From JBFKQC01 sp041627895 (GTDB lineage: Bacteria; Pseudomonadota; Alphaproteobacteria; Rhodobacterales; Rhodobacteraceae), in contig JBFKQC010000011.1 of NCBI GenBank assembly GCA_041627895.1, positions 1 to 64,000 on the forward strand: a DNA stretch of 64,000 bases. Reading direction: 5' to 3'. The notes beneath the pieces were generated by a model. The model was not told the DNA's origin, searched no databases, and worked only from the letters and a program-made list of their open reading frames with translations. The translations under genes and the position numbers were made by a program. This document shows positions 33,430-42,587 of this stretch, piece after piece. Each line of letters opens with the position of its first letter. Within the stretch, counting starts at the first letter, position 1.

Positions 33430-35841
33430 CTACTCCTCGGATCGGGGCCGCAGGTTCTGCGGATCAAAGATGGCGTCGTGGTGGACGGTGACGGGAATGG
33501 CCCGGTTCAGGATCTGCACCGACAGCCCTGACTGAGGCGTACCTTTGCGAACGAAAAGCCAGCCCAGCGATTTGCCAACCGTATAGCCATAGCCGCCGGA
33601 AGTGGTCAGCCCAACCGGCGTGCCGTCCAGCAGCACCGGGTCGCCGCCGTGGATGTCCAAGTCGTCCGCGTGAATCTCGGCGTAGAGAAGCTCCCAGCCC
33701 GGTTCGCGGGCCAGAAGGGCGTCACGGCCAACGAAGTTCCGCCCCTCGGCGCGCACGAACCGCTCGAGCCCGACATCGAATGGCCCGACATCAGTGGTCA
33801 GCTCGCCGGAGGCGCGATAGGCCTTCTCCATCCGCATGCCGTTGAAAGCGTAGCTGCCAAGATCGGTGAGCCCATGTCTTCTTCCCGCAGCAAACAGTGC
33901 ATCGTACAGCTCGCCGATACGGTTTAGCGGCGCGTGCAGCTCCCAGCCCAGCTCGCCCACAAAGGAGACCCGCAGCGCATAACAGCGGATGCCCGCCACG
34001 TCGATTTCCTGCCCTGACAGCCACGGAAAGGCGGCGTTGGACAAGTCGGCATCGGTCAGTTCGGACAGGATTATTCTGGAATTCGGGCCGGACATGGCCA
34101 GCATCCCCCAATCGGCAGACCGGTTGACCATCGTCGCGTCCTCACCAGGACGGATTTTCGACCTGATCCATTCAAAATCGGGTTTGGCACGGGCGATGGC
34201 CGAGCCGGTGAAATAGCGATCTTCGGCAATGCGCCAGATGGTGATCTCGGTCTCGAACCGGCCCTTGGGCGTTAGCAGGTGGTTGAGGCTCATCCGGCCG
34301 TCCCGGGCCGGGATCGCATTGGCCGACAGGCGATCCAATAGCCTGCCTGCGTCCCGGCCGGTGATTTCAAACTGCGCAAAGGCGCAAAGGTCGATGACTC
34401 CCGCCGCCGCACGGGTGGCCTTGGCCTCGCCCATGGCATTTTGATGCCATGCTTGACGACCCCAGCCGATCTGCTCGACTTCGCCGACCTCGCCGAAATA
34501 GCGCGGCCGTTCCCAGCCCGCGACCTCGCCGAAGACCGCGCCTTTGGCCGCCAAGCGATCATATAGCGGATGCCGGCTGAGCGGGCGCAGGCTGTGAAAC
34601 TGTTTGCCGGGGCAAGGCGTGTCATGGCGGCGCATGAACTCGTCCTTCGTGCGCTCGATGATGAAGGTGTCGTTCGCGAAATTCCCGTAGCGGCGTGGGT
34701 CCACCCCACGCGTGTTGATCTCGGCTTGCCCGTGCACCATCCAGTCCGCCAACACCTTGCCCGCGCCACCACCCCAAGCGAGGCCAATGGACGACCCGCA
34801 GGACAGCCAGACATTCGGTGCGCCTGACGGGCCCACCAGCATGCCGCCATCGGGCGTGTGGGTGATGGCGCCACGCACCACGCGCTTGATGCCCAGCTCT
34901 GCCAGCACGGGCATCTTGCCCAATGCAACCATCAGGAATTCGCCGATGCTGTCGTAATCCGCCTCGAACAGTTCATTCTCGGCTTTCCAGGGGGCGCCTT
35001 GCGGCATTTCCCAGACGGTTGGACAGACATGCCCCTCATAGATGCCGATAAGCCCGGATTTCTGTTCCTGCCGGATGTAGCCGCCAAAGGCATTGTCGCG
35101 CATCACGGGAAGTTCGGGGCGGCCATCGAATTCGGGGACGGTGTCGGTCACGAGGTAATGGTGCAGGCAGGACACCGAAGGTATCTTCAGCCCGAACCAT
35201 TCCCCCACCTGGTTGGCATAGGACCCCGCGGCGATCACCACATGTTCGGCCAGCACATCACCGCTTTCCGTGCGCAAGAGCCACCCGTCGCCCTTTCGGG
35301 ATGCCCCGATCACCCGGTTGTGCCGCTCGATCCTTGCACCACGCGCACGGGTAGCAGTCGCCAGCGCCATGGTCACGCCCGATGGATCAATATGTCCGTC
35401 CTCAAAGGTCTGCACCGCCGCTTTGACGTTGTCGACCTTGTAGAACGGATTGCCCCTGGCAACCTCTTTAGGGCCGACCAGATCCATCGGCAGGTCCAGA
35501 AGCTTGCCGACCCCCATTATGGATTTCATCCAGTCCACCTCGTCATCGGTGGTGGCAATGCGAAAACCGCCGACCTCGTGCCAGCCGATGGATTGGGCGG
35601 TTTCCTTCTCGACCCGCTTGTAGGTTTCGATAGAGGTCTTGTTGATCCAGCCCGCGATGCGGCTGCCGACGGCATGGGCAATCTGCCCGGCCGCGTGCCA
35701 GGTGGACCCGCTGGTCAGTTCCGCCTTTTCGAAGAGGATCGTGTCGGTCCAGCCATTTTCCGCCAGCTGGAACTGGGCCGCGACGCCCATGATGCCACCG
35801 CCGATGATGGCAACCTGCGTGGTGCGGAGCGTGCCGGTCAT
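33430..35841 (-). CDS. FAD-GcvT fusion demethylase (dimethylglycine/sarcosine dehydrogenase family), second copy
   Basis: The 803-residue protein comprises an N-terminal DAO-type FAD domain (VAIIGGGIMGVAAQFQLAEN, SGSTWHAAGQIAHAVGS), a middle FAO_M domain, and a C-terminal GcvT-like tetrahydrofolate domain (from about 440: RAAAGVIDLCAFAQFEITGR, SFVGELGWELHAPL). Such enzymes oxidise an N-methyl group and pass formaldehyde to THF. The start at 35841 is set by the ATGA overlap with the gene before it. It shares architecture but not close identity with its neighbour, so the two may act on successive methylation states. Confidence 0.87.
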   Translation of the reverse strand: MTGTLRTTQVAIIGGGIMGVAAQFQLAENGWTDTILFEKAELTSGSTWHAAGQIAHAVGSRIAGWINKTSIETYKRVEKETAQSIGWHEVGGFRIATTDDEVDWMKSIMGVGKLLDLPMDLVGPKEVARGNPFYKVDNVKAAVQTFEDGHIDPSGVTMALATATRARGARIERHNRVIGASRKGDGWLLRTESGDVLAEHVVIAAGSYANQVGEWFGLKIPSVSCLHHYLVTDTVPEFDGRPELPVMRDNAFGGYIRQEQKSGLIGIYEGHVCPTVWEMPQGAPWKAENELFEADYDSIGEFLMVALGKMPVLAELGIKRVVRGAITHTPDGGMLVGPSGAPNVWLSCGSSIGLAWGGGAGKVLADWMVHGQAEINTRGVDPRRYGNFANDTFIIERTKDEFMRRHDTPCPGKQFHSLRPLSRHPLYDRLAAKGAVFGEVAGWERPRYFGEVGEVEQIGWGRQAWHQNAMGEAKATRAAAGVIDLCAFAQFEITGRDAGRLLDRLSANAIPARDGRMSLNHLLTPKGRFETEITIWRIAEDRYFTGSAIARAKPDFEWIRSKIRPGEDATMVNRSADWGMLAMSGPNSRIILSELTDADLSNAAFPWLSGQEIDVAGIRCYALRVSFVGELGWELHAPLNRIGELYDALFAAGRRHGLTDLGSYAFNGMRMEKAYRASGELTTDVGPFDVGLERFVRAEGRNFVGRDALLAREPGWELLYAEIHADDLDIHGGDPVLLDGTPVGLTTSGGYGYTVGKSLGWLFVRKGTPQSGLSVQILNRAIPVTVHHDAIFDPQNLRPRSEE

Positions 35842-38237
35842 TGGAACGCCTTCTTGGCGGGTTTCAAGGACGCGCTGGCCGCAAAGCGTGTGCAGGCGAT
35901 TTCGACTTCGAAGCCACTTACAACTGCTTGCGCCGCCAGTTGCTTCAGCGGTGCGTTGACCATGGCCAATGCCACCGACCTTCCAAAGCGATAGCTCCAC
36001 GCCGCCGAGGTGATCTGACCGACAACCTCGCCGTCAAAGAAGACCGGCTCGTCATGGATCGGGATCGCTTGCGCGTCATCGAACAGGAGCGATACGATCC
36101 GCCGCCTCGGTACATGGTCCCGCAGCGCCGCCTCGCCCACGAACCCGGTGCCAATGGCACAAAAAGCCCCCAAGCCGGCCTCGTGCGGGGTGGTGCCGGG
36201 GGTCAACTCGTGCCCGAAGGCCCGAAACCCGCTTTCGATGCGTAGACTGCCAGACGCATAGAGCCCCGCATGGCTGGCCCCCGCCGCGACCAGCGCCTCG
36301 TGGGCTGCCATGGCCATTTCCGCAGGGATGTATGCTTCGTACCCCTCTTCGCCGGTGAAGCTCAGCCGCCCCGCCCAACCGCGGGCGAGGCCGATTTCGA
36401 CCGGGCCAAAGTGGAACCGCTTCAGGTTGGGCACGGGTGTGTTGGTGGTGGCCTGAAGCACGGCGCGGGCGTTTGCGCCGGCAAGGCCCAGAATCGCATA
36501 GCCACTGGTTACATCGGTGAATTCCACGCGGAAGGTCCCTTTGGTTTCCCGCATCCGTTTCAGGTCGCGCACCACTTCACCCGCGCCCACGATCATCAGA
36601 TAGGTCTCGGGGCCGTGGCGCTGAACCGTGACATCGCTTTCGACACCGCCGCGGGCGTTCAGGATCTGGCCATAGGCGATGCGACCCGGGGCAATGTCCA
36701 TCTGCGCCGCGCAAAGCCGGTTGAGAAAGGCCGTCGCGTCCGGCCCTGCGACCCAGATCTTGCCGAATGCGCTTTGATCCAGGATGGCGGCCCCGCCGCG
36801 GCAAGCCTCGACTTCGCGGCCGACCTGATCGCGCCACGCGGGCACACCGAAACTGAGCGGCAGATGCGCGGTGTCGCCACCGAAGTGCACCGCCCGTTCC
36901 CACCCGCCGCGGGCCTCGAAGCGAGCACCGGCCGCGACCAGCCCGGCATGGACGGGTGAACGCCGCTGCCCGCGCGCCGTTTCCATCGACCGGCCTGGAA
37001 ACGGGTTATCGTAGTGGCGTCCCAACACCTCGGGAATCCGCGCCTCAAGCGCGGCCAGCACGTTCATCTCCGGGCTGAACCGGCGGATATCGGCCTCGTT
37101 CAGCTCCATTGTCGGCTCGCCGGCGATGATCCATTCGGCCATCGCGCGGCCCGCACCGCCCGCCAGCGCGATCCCGGTGGAATTCATGCCGCCCATCAGG
37201 AACAGCCCCGGCACCTCCGGGCTTTCGCCCAGCATGAACTGGCTGTCGAGCGTGAAGCTTTCGGGCCCGTTCAGCAGCATCCGCACCTTGGCCCGCTGCA
37301 GCGCCGGGATCCGGCGCAGGGCGCTTTCCATCATCGGCGCGAAATGGTCCCAGTCCTCGTCCAGCAGGTCGAACGAGAACCCGCGCGGCAGCTTGTCCAG
37401 CGGCAGCCCCTTGGCCCGCGGCTCGAAACAGCCCACCAGCAGCCCCTCGACGTCGTCGCGGGCATAAAGGAAATGGTCCTGGTCGTTCAGCGTCGGCAGA
37501 TGCGCGCCCGGTCCCAGCGCCTGCACCTCGGGCAAGGGCTTGGTCAGCATGTAGAAATGCTCGCAGGCGTAAAGCGGCATATGGGCGCCGGCCAGCGCCG
37601 CCACCTCGCGCGACCACAGCCCGCAGGCGACCACCACCTCGTCGGCCGCGATCGCCTGGCTGCCCGCCTCGACCCCGGCAATGCGCCCGTCCTTCTTGCG
37701 CAGCCCGGTCACCGGCGTGTCCTCGAAGATGCGCACCCCGCGCGCCCGCGCGCCCTTGGACAGGGCCAGCGCCACGTCCGAGGGGTTCACCCGCCCGTCC
37801 GCGGGCGACCAGACCGCGCCGATCACATCGTCCGTCTCGATCAGCGGCCAAAGCTCGCGCGCCCGGGCGGCGTCGACCACATGCGCCTCCAGCCCGAAGG
37901 CGCGGCCAAGGCTGACCTGCCGCTTGATGTTGGTCAGCCGGTCGGGATTGGTCGCCAGGGTCAGGCTGCCGGTCTGCACCCAGCCCGTCGCCTGCCCCGT
38001 TTCCGCTTCAAGGTCGCGGTAGAGGTCAATGGAATAATTGATAAGTTTCGTCAGCGTCGCCGAGGGCCGCAGACGCCGCACCAGCCCCGCCGCGTGCCAG
38101 GTCGTGCCCGAGGTCAGTTTCGACCGTTCCAGCAGCACGATGTCTTTCCGCCCCGCGCGTGCTAGGTGATAGGCGACGGAACAGCCGATCACCCCGCCGC
38201 CGACGATCACCGTGCGGGCGTGGCCCGGCAGGCTCAT
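35838..38237 (-). CDS. FAD-GcvT fusion demethylase (dimethylglycine/sarcosine dehydrogenase family), first copy
   Basis: The 799-residue flavoprotein begins TVIVGGGVIGCSVAYHLARA with the flavin-attachment-type SGTTWHAAGLVRRLRPS. It has FAD cap text GLFLMGGMNSTGIALAGGAG and ends in a GcvT folate domain (AILDQSAFGKIWVAGPDA, RLSFTGEEGYEAYIPAE). Function: oxidative N-demethylation with transfer of the one-carbon unit to THF. The start at 38237 overlaps the aminotransferase stop (ATGA). The N-terminal half is markedly more GC-rich than the C-terminal half. The frame stays open far upstream only because it runs through the neighbouring gene out of phase. Confidence 0.87.
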   Translation of the reverse strand: MSLPGHARTVIVGGGVIGCSVAYHLARAGRKDIVLLERSKLTSGTTWHAAGLVRRLRPSATLTKLINYSIDLYRDLEAETGQATGWVQTGSLTLATNPDRLTNIKRQVSLGRAFGLEAHVVDAARARELWPLIETDDVIGAVWSPADGRVNPSDVALALSKGARARGVRIFEDTPVTGLRKKDGRIAGVEAGSQAIAADEVVVACGLWSREVAALAGAHMPLYACEHFYMLTKPLPEVQALGPGAHLPTLNDQDHFLYARDDVEGLLVGCFEPRAKGLPLDKLPRGFSFDLLDEDWDHFAPMMESALRRIPALQRAKVRMLLNGPESFTLDSQFMLGESPEVPGLFLMGGMNSTGIALAGGAGRAMAEWIIAGEPTMELNEADIRRFSPEMNVLAALEARIPEVLGRHYDNPFPGRSMETARGQRRSPVHAGLVAAGARFEARGGWERAVHFGGDTAHLPLSFGVPAWRDQVGREVEACRGGAAILDQSAFGKIWVAGPDATAFLNRLCAAQMDIAPGRIAYGQILNARGGVESDVTVQRHGPETYLMIVGAGEVVRDLKRMRETKGTFRVEFTDVTSGYAILGLAGANARAVLQATTNTPVPNLKRFHFGPVEIGLARGWAGRLSFTGEEGYEAYIPAEMAMAAHEALVAAGASHAGLYASGSLRIESGFRAFGHELTPGTTPHEAGLGAFCAIGTGFVGEAALRDHVPRRRIVSLLFDDAQAIPIHDEPVFFDGEVVGQITSAAWSYRFGRSVALAMVNAPLKQLAAQAVVSGFEVEIACTRFAASASLKPAKKAFQ

Positions 38238-39523
38238 ACCAGCACCCCGTCGCGCACCAGATCGCCCAGCACCGCGTCGAAGGCCGCCAGCGCCTCGTCG
38301 ATCAGCGCCGGCGTGTGCGCGGCCGAGGTGACGCAAGAGGTGTGCGACATCAGATCGACCCCCCGCCCCAGAAGCCCGCCGCGCAGGCCGGCCACCAACG
38401 CCGCCGGCACCGCGCGTATCTGCGCGGGGCTGAGCCGCGCGGGGTCGGCGGCGCCGAACAGCAGATGGCAGGTCGAGCTTTCGCCGTAGACCGCCCCGGT
38501 GATCCCGTGCCGGTCCAACAGCGCCTCCAGCCCGCCGCGCAGCCGCGCCGCCATCGCGTCGGCCTGCGCCTGCGGCTCGCCGGTTGCCAAGAGCGGCATC
38601 GCCGCGCAGGCCGCCGCAGCGACCAGGGGCGAGGCGTTGAAGGTGCCCTTGTGGCTGACCGGCGGCGACAGGCCCTCCCGCTCGGCGGCGTTGTTCATCA
38701 GTTCCATGATCTCGGCGCGCCCGCAGACCGCCCCGCCCGGCAGACCGCCGGTGACGATCTTGGCCAGGGTGGTCAGGTCGGGCACGATCCCGTCGCGCGC
38801 CTGCCGCCCGCCCGGGGCCCAGCGGAACCCGGTGATGATCTCGTCGAAGATCAGCACCACGCCGGCCTTGCGCGCCACCTCGGCCAGCGCCCGCAGCCGG
38901 TCGGTGGGCAGCGGGACCGAGCCGTAATTCGCCCCCGAGGCCTCGATGATCACCGTGCCGATGCGGTCGTCCTGCAGCGCGCTTTCCATCGCCTGCGGGT
39001 CTGCGGCGCAGACCTCGATCAGGTCGCTGACCGCCTGCGGCACCCCCAGCGACACCGGCCGCGCGCCGCCCGGCCTGGCGCCCTTGGACACGTGGTCGTG
39101 CCAGCCGTGGTAATGGCCGTCGATGCGCAGCACCCGGTCGCGGCCGGAATGGGCGCGGCCCAGCCGGATCGCCAGCATCGTCGCCTCGGTGCCCGAGGCG
39201 GTAAACCGGGTGCGCTCGGCAGAAGGGAATAGACGGTTCACCCACTCTGCCCAAAGGGTCTCGGCCTCGTGACAATCGGCGCTGAAGATCGAACGCTCTG
39301 CCTGTTTCCGCGCCGCTTCCACGATGGCCGGGTGGCAATGCCCCAGCATCTGGCTGGCGCTGCCCATCTTGAAGTCGACATAGCGCCGTCCCTCCACATC
39401 CCATTTCTCGGCCCCCTTGGCGCGGTCGATGAAGATCGGATGCGGTTCGCGGTAACGCAGTTCGTGGCTGACGCCACCGGGCAAGGCCGCGCGGGCGCGC
39501 AGGGATTGAGCTTCGTTGGTCAT
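38234..39523 (-). CDS. Class III PLP-dependent aminotransferase (glutamate-1-semialdehyde-aminomutase-like)
   Basis: The 429-residue enzyme has the fold-type I class III motifs: SGTEATMLAIRLGRA, DGHYHGWHDHVSKG, the PLP-ring Asp in LIFDEIITGFR (D227) and the Schiff-base lysine K255 in TTLAKIVTGGLPGG. It most resembles GSA-aminomutase-like transaminases; here it probably deaminates the fully demethylated amine. GGGAGGG precedes the ATG at 39523, which overlaps the MttB stop as ATGA. Its central part is among the most GC-rich sequence in the window (over 80 percent near 38.4-38.6 kb). Confidence 0.87.
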   Translation of the reverse strand: MTNEAQSLRARAALPGGVSHELRYREPHPIFIDRAKGAEKWDVEGRRYVDFKMGSASQMLGHCHPAIVEAARKQAERSIFSADCHEAETLWAEWVNRLFPSAERTRFTASGTEATMLAIRLGRAHSGRDRVLRIDGHYHGWHDHVSKGARPGGARPVSLGVPQAVSDLIEVCAADPQAMESALQDDRIGTVIIEASGANYGSVPLPTDRLRALAEVARKAGVVLIFDEIITGFRWAPGGRQARDGIVPDLTTLAKIVTGGLPGGAVCGRAEIMELMNNAAEREGLSPPVSHKGTFNASPLVAAAACAAMPLLATGEPQAQADAMAARLRGGLEALLDRHGITGAVYGESSTCHLLFGAADPARLSPAQIRAVPAALVAGLRGGLLGRGVDLMSHTSCVTSAAHTPALIDEALAAFDAVLGDLVRDGVLV

Positions 39524-41064
39524 GGGTCCCTCCCGATCCGGGTGCGGCTCAGGCGGATGTCGAAACGCGCGCGCAGGGCACGATCGGTCTCGTCCGGAAT
39601 ATGGCTCGGAAAGTGGCTGGCCAGCAGGGCGCGCGCCTTGTCCCTGGCCACCTCTCCGATCGTTCGGGCGCCGGACTCCTGCCATTCGGCAGGCGAGCGT
39701 CTGTCGCCAATGTGGGGATAGAAGTAATCCGATTTCATCCGGTCGAATGTGTGGACCTCTCCGAGATAATGCCCCGGCCCCCGGCACACGTTCGCGATCA
39801 CGTCCGCGGCAATGTTTTCCGGCGTCGCCTCGACCCCGCGGATTGTGCGCAGAATGTTGCCCAGAAGGTCGTTGTCGCTCACATAGCCTTCCAGAGACAC
39901 AGCCAGAAGGCTGGCATGAATCCCCGCGGCCTGTGTCACGACATTCGACCCGGCATGGGCCGCCATGGCGACCGCCAGCGCCTTTTCGGCCCCGTATTGC
40001 GCGTCGAGTGTCTTGGCGTCGGTGATCCCGGCGATCGAACTGGTGGGCAGGCGGAAATGCCGCCCCATCTGCGCCGCCGCCGCCATCAGGATGGCCTGCT
40101 CGCCGCCGCCGCCGCACATCGAGCCGGTGCGCAGGTCCGCCACCAGCGGCTTGGGCGCGAAGATCGCGCGGGCGTCAGGATCCACCAGACGGGCAAAGAC
40201 CAGCCCGGCCAGTGTTTCGGCCACCGCCTGCGCCAGGGACCCGGCGATGGTTGCCGGGCTGGTCGCCCCGGCCTGCCCGGCGCTGATCAGCTGTACCGGA
40301 AAGCCCGCCCGGATTGCCGCCTCCAGGACTTCGCAGGCCTCTTCGGCAAAGCGCATCGGCGGGACCACGTGGCAGACCATGACGGTCAGGAACGGGCGGG
40401 CGCGAAACGCCGCTTCGCCGCCTGCAATGGCGTAACACAGCGCGGCGATCTCGGGCACGTTTTCCGGCGCCGTGATCGAGATCGAGACGTGTTTGGACGT
40501 GCCCATCAGACAGGCATAGGCGGTGTTGATATCCATCACGGCGTTGTCCTCAACATCCCGCGCCACCACCGGGCGGCTGAAGTGATGGATATTCTCCATG
40601 ACATCCACCAGCCGCGCGGCATCATAGAGGTCAGCCAGGGTGGAGGGGCGATAAGCGCCCGTATCGATGTCGAACACACCCGGCGCTGCACCGCCCGTCG
40701 ACATATGCACCCGCGCGCCTTCAATCTGCAGATCGTGCGCAGGCGATTGTCCGCAAAGGGTGAAGTCACGCCGCGCTTCGGCAATCGTCCGTTGCACGAG
40801 GGTCCGCGGAAAGAGCAGCCGACCGTCGTCGTTCAGCGCCCCGCCCGCCGCGGTCACCTGTTCGATCATCGACGGAATCGCCTGGCTCAATCCGAGCGTT
40901 TCCAGAAGCGATAACGAGGCCTCCTCGACCAGGTGCACCTCGTCAGGTGAAAGCGGCTTCAGTCGCCCGCCAATCACCCCCGGCCAGACCGGCGGAGTTG
41001 CATCGGGTTCCTCGTTTTGCTTCAGGCGGTCCTTGCGACCGCGCCGCCGATTTTTCTGTGCCAT
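39520..41064 (-). CDS. MttB-family (non-pyrrolysine) methylamine/betaine methyltransferase
   Basis: The 514-residue protein has the basic N-terminal tail (MAQKNRRRGRKDRLKQ) and TIM-barrel of the trimethylamine methyltransferase MttB family (SLSLLETLGL, DLYDAARLVDVMENIHHFSR, MDINTAYACLMGTSKHVSIS). The frame has no internal amber codon, so it belongs to the pyrrolysine-free group that includes glycine betaine:corrinoid methyltransferases. It would remove the first methyl from a quaternary amine and normally needs a corrinoid protein; none is encoded in the window. It is the first gene of the six-gene operon, 109 bp from a divergent LysR gene. Confidence 0.87.
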   Translation of the reverse strand: MAQKNRRRGRKDRLKQNEEPDATPPVWPGVIGGRLKPLSPDEVHLVEEASLSLLETLGLSQAIPSMIEQVTAAGGALNDDGRLLFPRTLVQRTIAEARRDFTLCGQSPAHDLQIEGARVHMSTGGAAPGVFDIDTGAYRPSTLADLYDAARLVDVMENIHHFSRPVVARDVEDNAVMDINTAYACLMGTSKHVSISITAPENVPEIAALCYAIAGGEAAFRARPFLTVMVCHVVPPMRFAEEACEVLEAAIRAGFPVQLISAGQAGATSPATIAGSLAQAVAETLAGLVFARLVDPDARAIFAPKPLVADLRTGSMCGGGGEQAILMAAAAQMGRHFRLPTSSIAGITDAKTLDAQYGAEKALAVAMAAHAGSNVVTQAAGIHASLLAVSLEGYVSDNDLLGNILRTIRGVEATPENIAADVIANVCRGPGHYLGEVHTFDRMKSDYFYPHIGDRRSPAEWQESGARTIGEVARDKARALLASHFPSHIPDETDRALRARFDIRLSRTRIGRDP

Positions 41065-41173
41065 CCATTCATGAGATCAGCTTCGCACGGTTTCAGCCTG
41101 AGCAGGCCAAAACCGAATTTACAAAGGTTATTTTCTCAGCGAATGATGAGGATAAGTTGACTGTGAGGCAAAC

Positions 41174-42064
41174 GTGATCCCCTCGCTTCCCGCCTTGCGC
41201 GCCTTTGATGCCGCGGCGCAACAGGGCAGCTTCCGTGCCGCGGCCGAGAAGCTGTCTGTCACGCCGACAGCGATCAGCCACCATATCCGCGGTCTGGAAG
41301 ACCAGCTTGGCGTCAAACTGTTTGAACGCGTCGGGCGTGACGTTGCGTTGACGGAAGACGGCAAGCGACTGGCCAAGGCGACAACGCAGGCTTTCGGGAT
41401 GTTGGACGACGCCGTTCGTACATTGCGGCGCAGCTCTCGCAAGGTGGTGCGCCTGGCGGCGGGTCCGATATTCACCGCCCGCTGGCTGATGCCTCGGATC
41501 AGCGACTTCTGGGAGGCCAACCCGGATATCGAGCTTGAAGTCCTGCCCGCCTATAGGCCCAGTGCCCTCGATCGGAGAAAGGCCGATATCGTAATCCGTT
41601 GGGAGCGAATGGCCCAAATGCCCGGCGATGCCGTCAAACTGCTCGAACTCAGTCCGGTGGCCATTGTGTCCGAGGGTTTCCTCGCCAGGCACGGCCCCGT
41701 AGAGACCCCCGGGGACCTGTTGCGCCTGCCGTTGCTGCACCAGCGAAACCATTGGGGGTGGCTGGACTGGTTCACCGCAATGAACGTGCGCGTCAGCAGC
41801 CCCCTGCGCGGCCCTGTATTCGAGGATGCCAATGTGCTTTTGCGTGGCGCTTGTGAAGGCCAGGGGGCGATTGTTGGCTGGCTTCCGCTGATTGATCAGG
41901 ATTTGGTGGAAGGTCGGGTCGTCCGCCTTTTTGACGAAGAAATCACGCCGACCCACGGCTATTTTGTGGAAGTCTGGAATGGCAGCCAATCACGCCGGGA
42001 AACGCGGGATGCAATGGAATGGCTGGCGGCCCAGAACAACCAGATCAATACTGGTCACCGCTGA
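41174..42064 (+). CDS. LysR-family transcriptional regulator (GcvA-like), likely controller of the demethylation operon
   Basis: The 296-residue protein has a winged HTH at residues 5-65 (LPALRAFDAAAQQGSFRAAA, LSVTPTAISHHIRGLEDQLG) and an effector-binding domain of the GcvA type (WLMPRISDFWEANPDIELEV). The GTG start at 41174 has GAGG 6 nt upstream. It is divergent from the MttB operon; the 109-bp gap contains a small dyad CTCA-N8-TGAG (41135-41150) that could be its site, only weakly supported. Confidence 0.88.
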   Translation: MIPSLPALRAFDAAAQQGSFRAAAEKLSVTPTAISHHIRGLEDQLGVKLFERVGRDVALTEDGKRLAKATTQAFGMLDDAVRTLRRSSRKVVRLAAGPIFTARWLMPRISDFWEANPDIELEVLPAYRPSALDRRKADIVIRWERMAQMPGDAVKLLELSPVAIVSEGFLARHGPVETPGDLLRLPLLHQRNHWGWLDWFTAMNVRVSSPLRGPVFEDANVLLRGACEGQGAIVGWLPLIDQDLVEGRVVRLFDEEITPTHGYFVEVWNGSQSRRETRDAMEWLAAQNNQINTGHR

Positions 42065-42249
42065 ATAACAGGCCGGATTTCCTTGCCGCGGTCAAACCAG
42101 CTTGTCCGGAGCGACGCAGCAAACGCCCGAAGGCTATGGAGCTTCCGGCAAAACGAGCCGAAACAAGCCTGGAGCGGGGATTCCTCCGATCTCGTGCCAA
42201 TGATCAACGACAGGAAGCTGAACAGGGTGCCGAAACGGGGGAGCATCGA

Positions 42250-42587
42250 ATGAAAGCTTGCGTGGTAGCTCAATCAGCGGTGTTTGACCGTAGCGGCTAT
42301 CAGCCGTACGCAGACGGTTTTGAAGACTTCTTTTGCAAACATGCGGCAGGTTTGCCGTTTCATCGCGAAGCGGGACCTTGGTCGCCGAAGGCAAATGGAA
42401 CCCGCCCAATACCGTTATCATGGAATTTCCCAACCGTTCTGCGGCGGAGGCTTGGACAAGCGATCCAGTCTATGTCGAGTTGGCGGAAGTCAGGCACAGA
42501 ACAGCTTGCACAAACATGGTGATCGTTGACACGGCTCCGGATCAATACTTTGCGGCGCAAAAGTCCAGGCTCTCTGACGGTGAGTAA
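42250..42587 (+). pseudogene. DUF1330 family gene broken by a frameshift
   Basis: The frame starting at 42250 reads MKACVVAQSAVFDRSGYQPY and FEDFFCKHAAG, then loses similarity. The DUF1330 dimeric ferredoxin-like sequence resumes in another frame from about 42340: CGRFAVSSRSGTLVAEGKW, IMEFPNRSAAEAWTSDPVY, and ends at 42587. A single-base indel between about 42333 and 42345 would restore a protein of about 110 residues. A sequencing error is possible, but the surrounding noncoding debris favours real decay. Confidence 0.7.

Noticed and set aside
35838..39404. 1188-codon fusion of aminotransferase-frame text with the FAD-GcvT protein
   Set aside because: The upstream 389 codons are out of phase with the real aminotransferase and have no similarity; the true start is ATG 38237 overlapping the aminotransferase stop.
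39520..41064. Possible pyrrolysine-containing MttB
   Set aside because: The gene is one uninterrupted frame with no internal TAG, and no pyl genes are in the window.
42055..42273. Minus-strand 72-codon open frame as a small protein gene
   Set aside because: No ribosome site or family is recognised; it overlaps the LysR 3' end and the start of the DUF1330 remnant.
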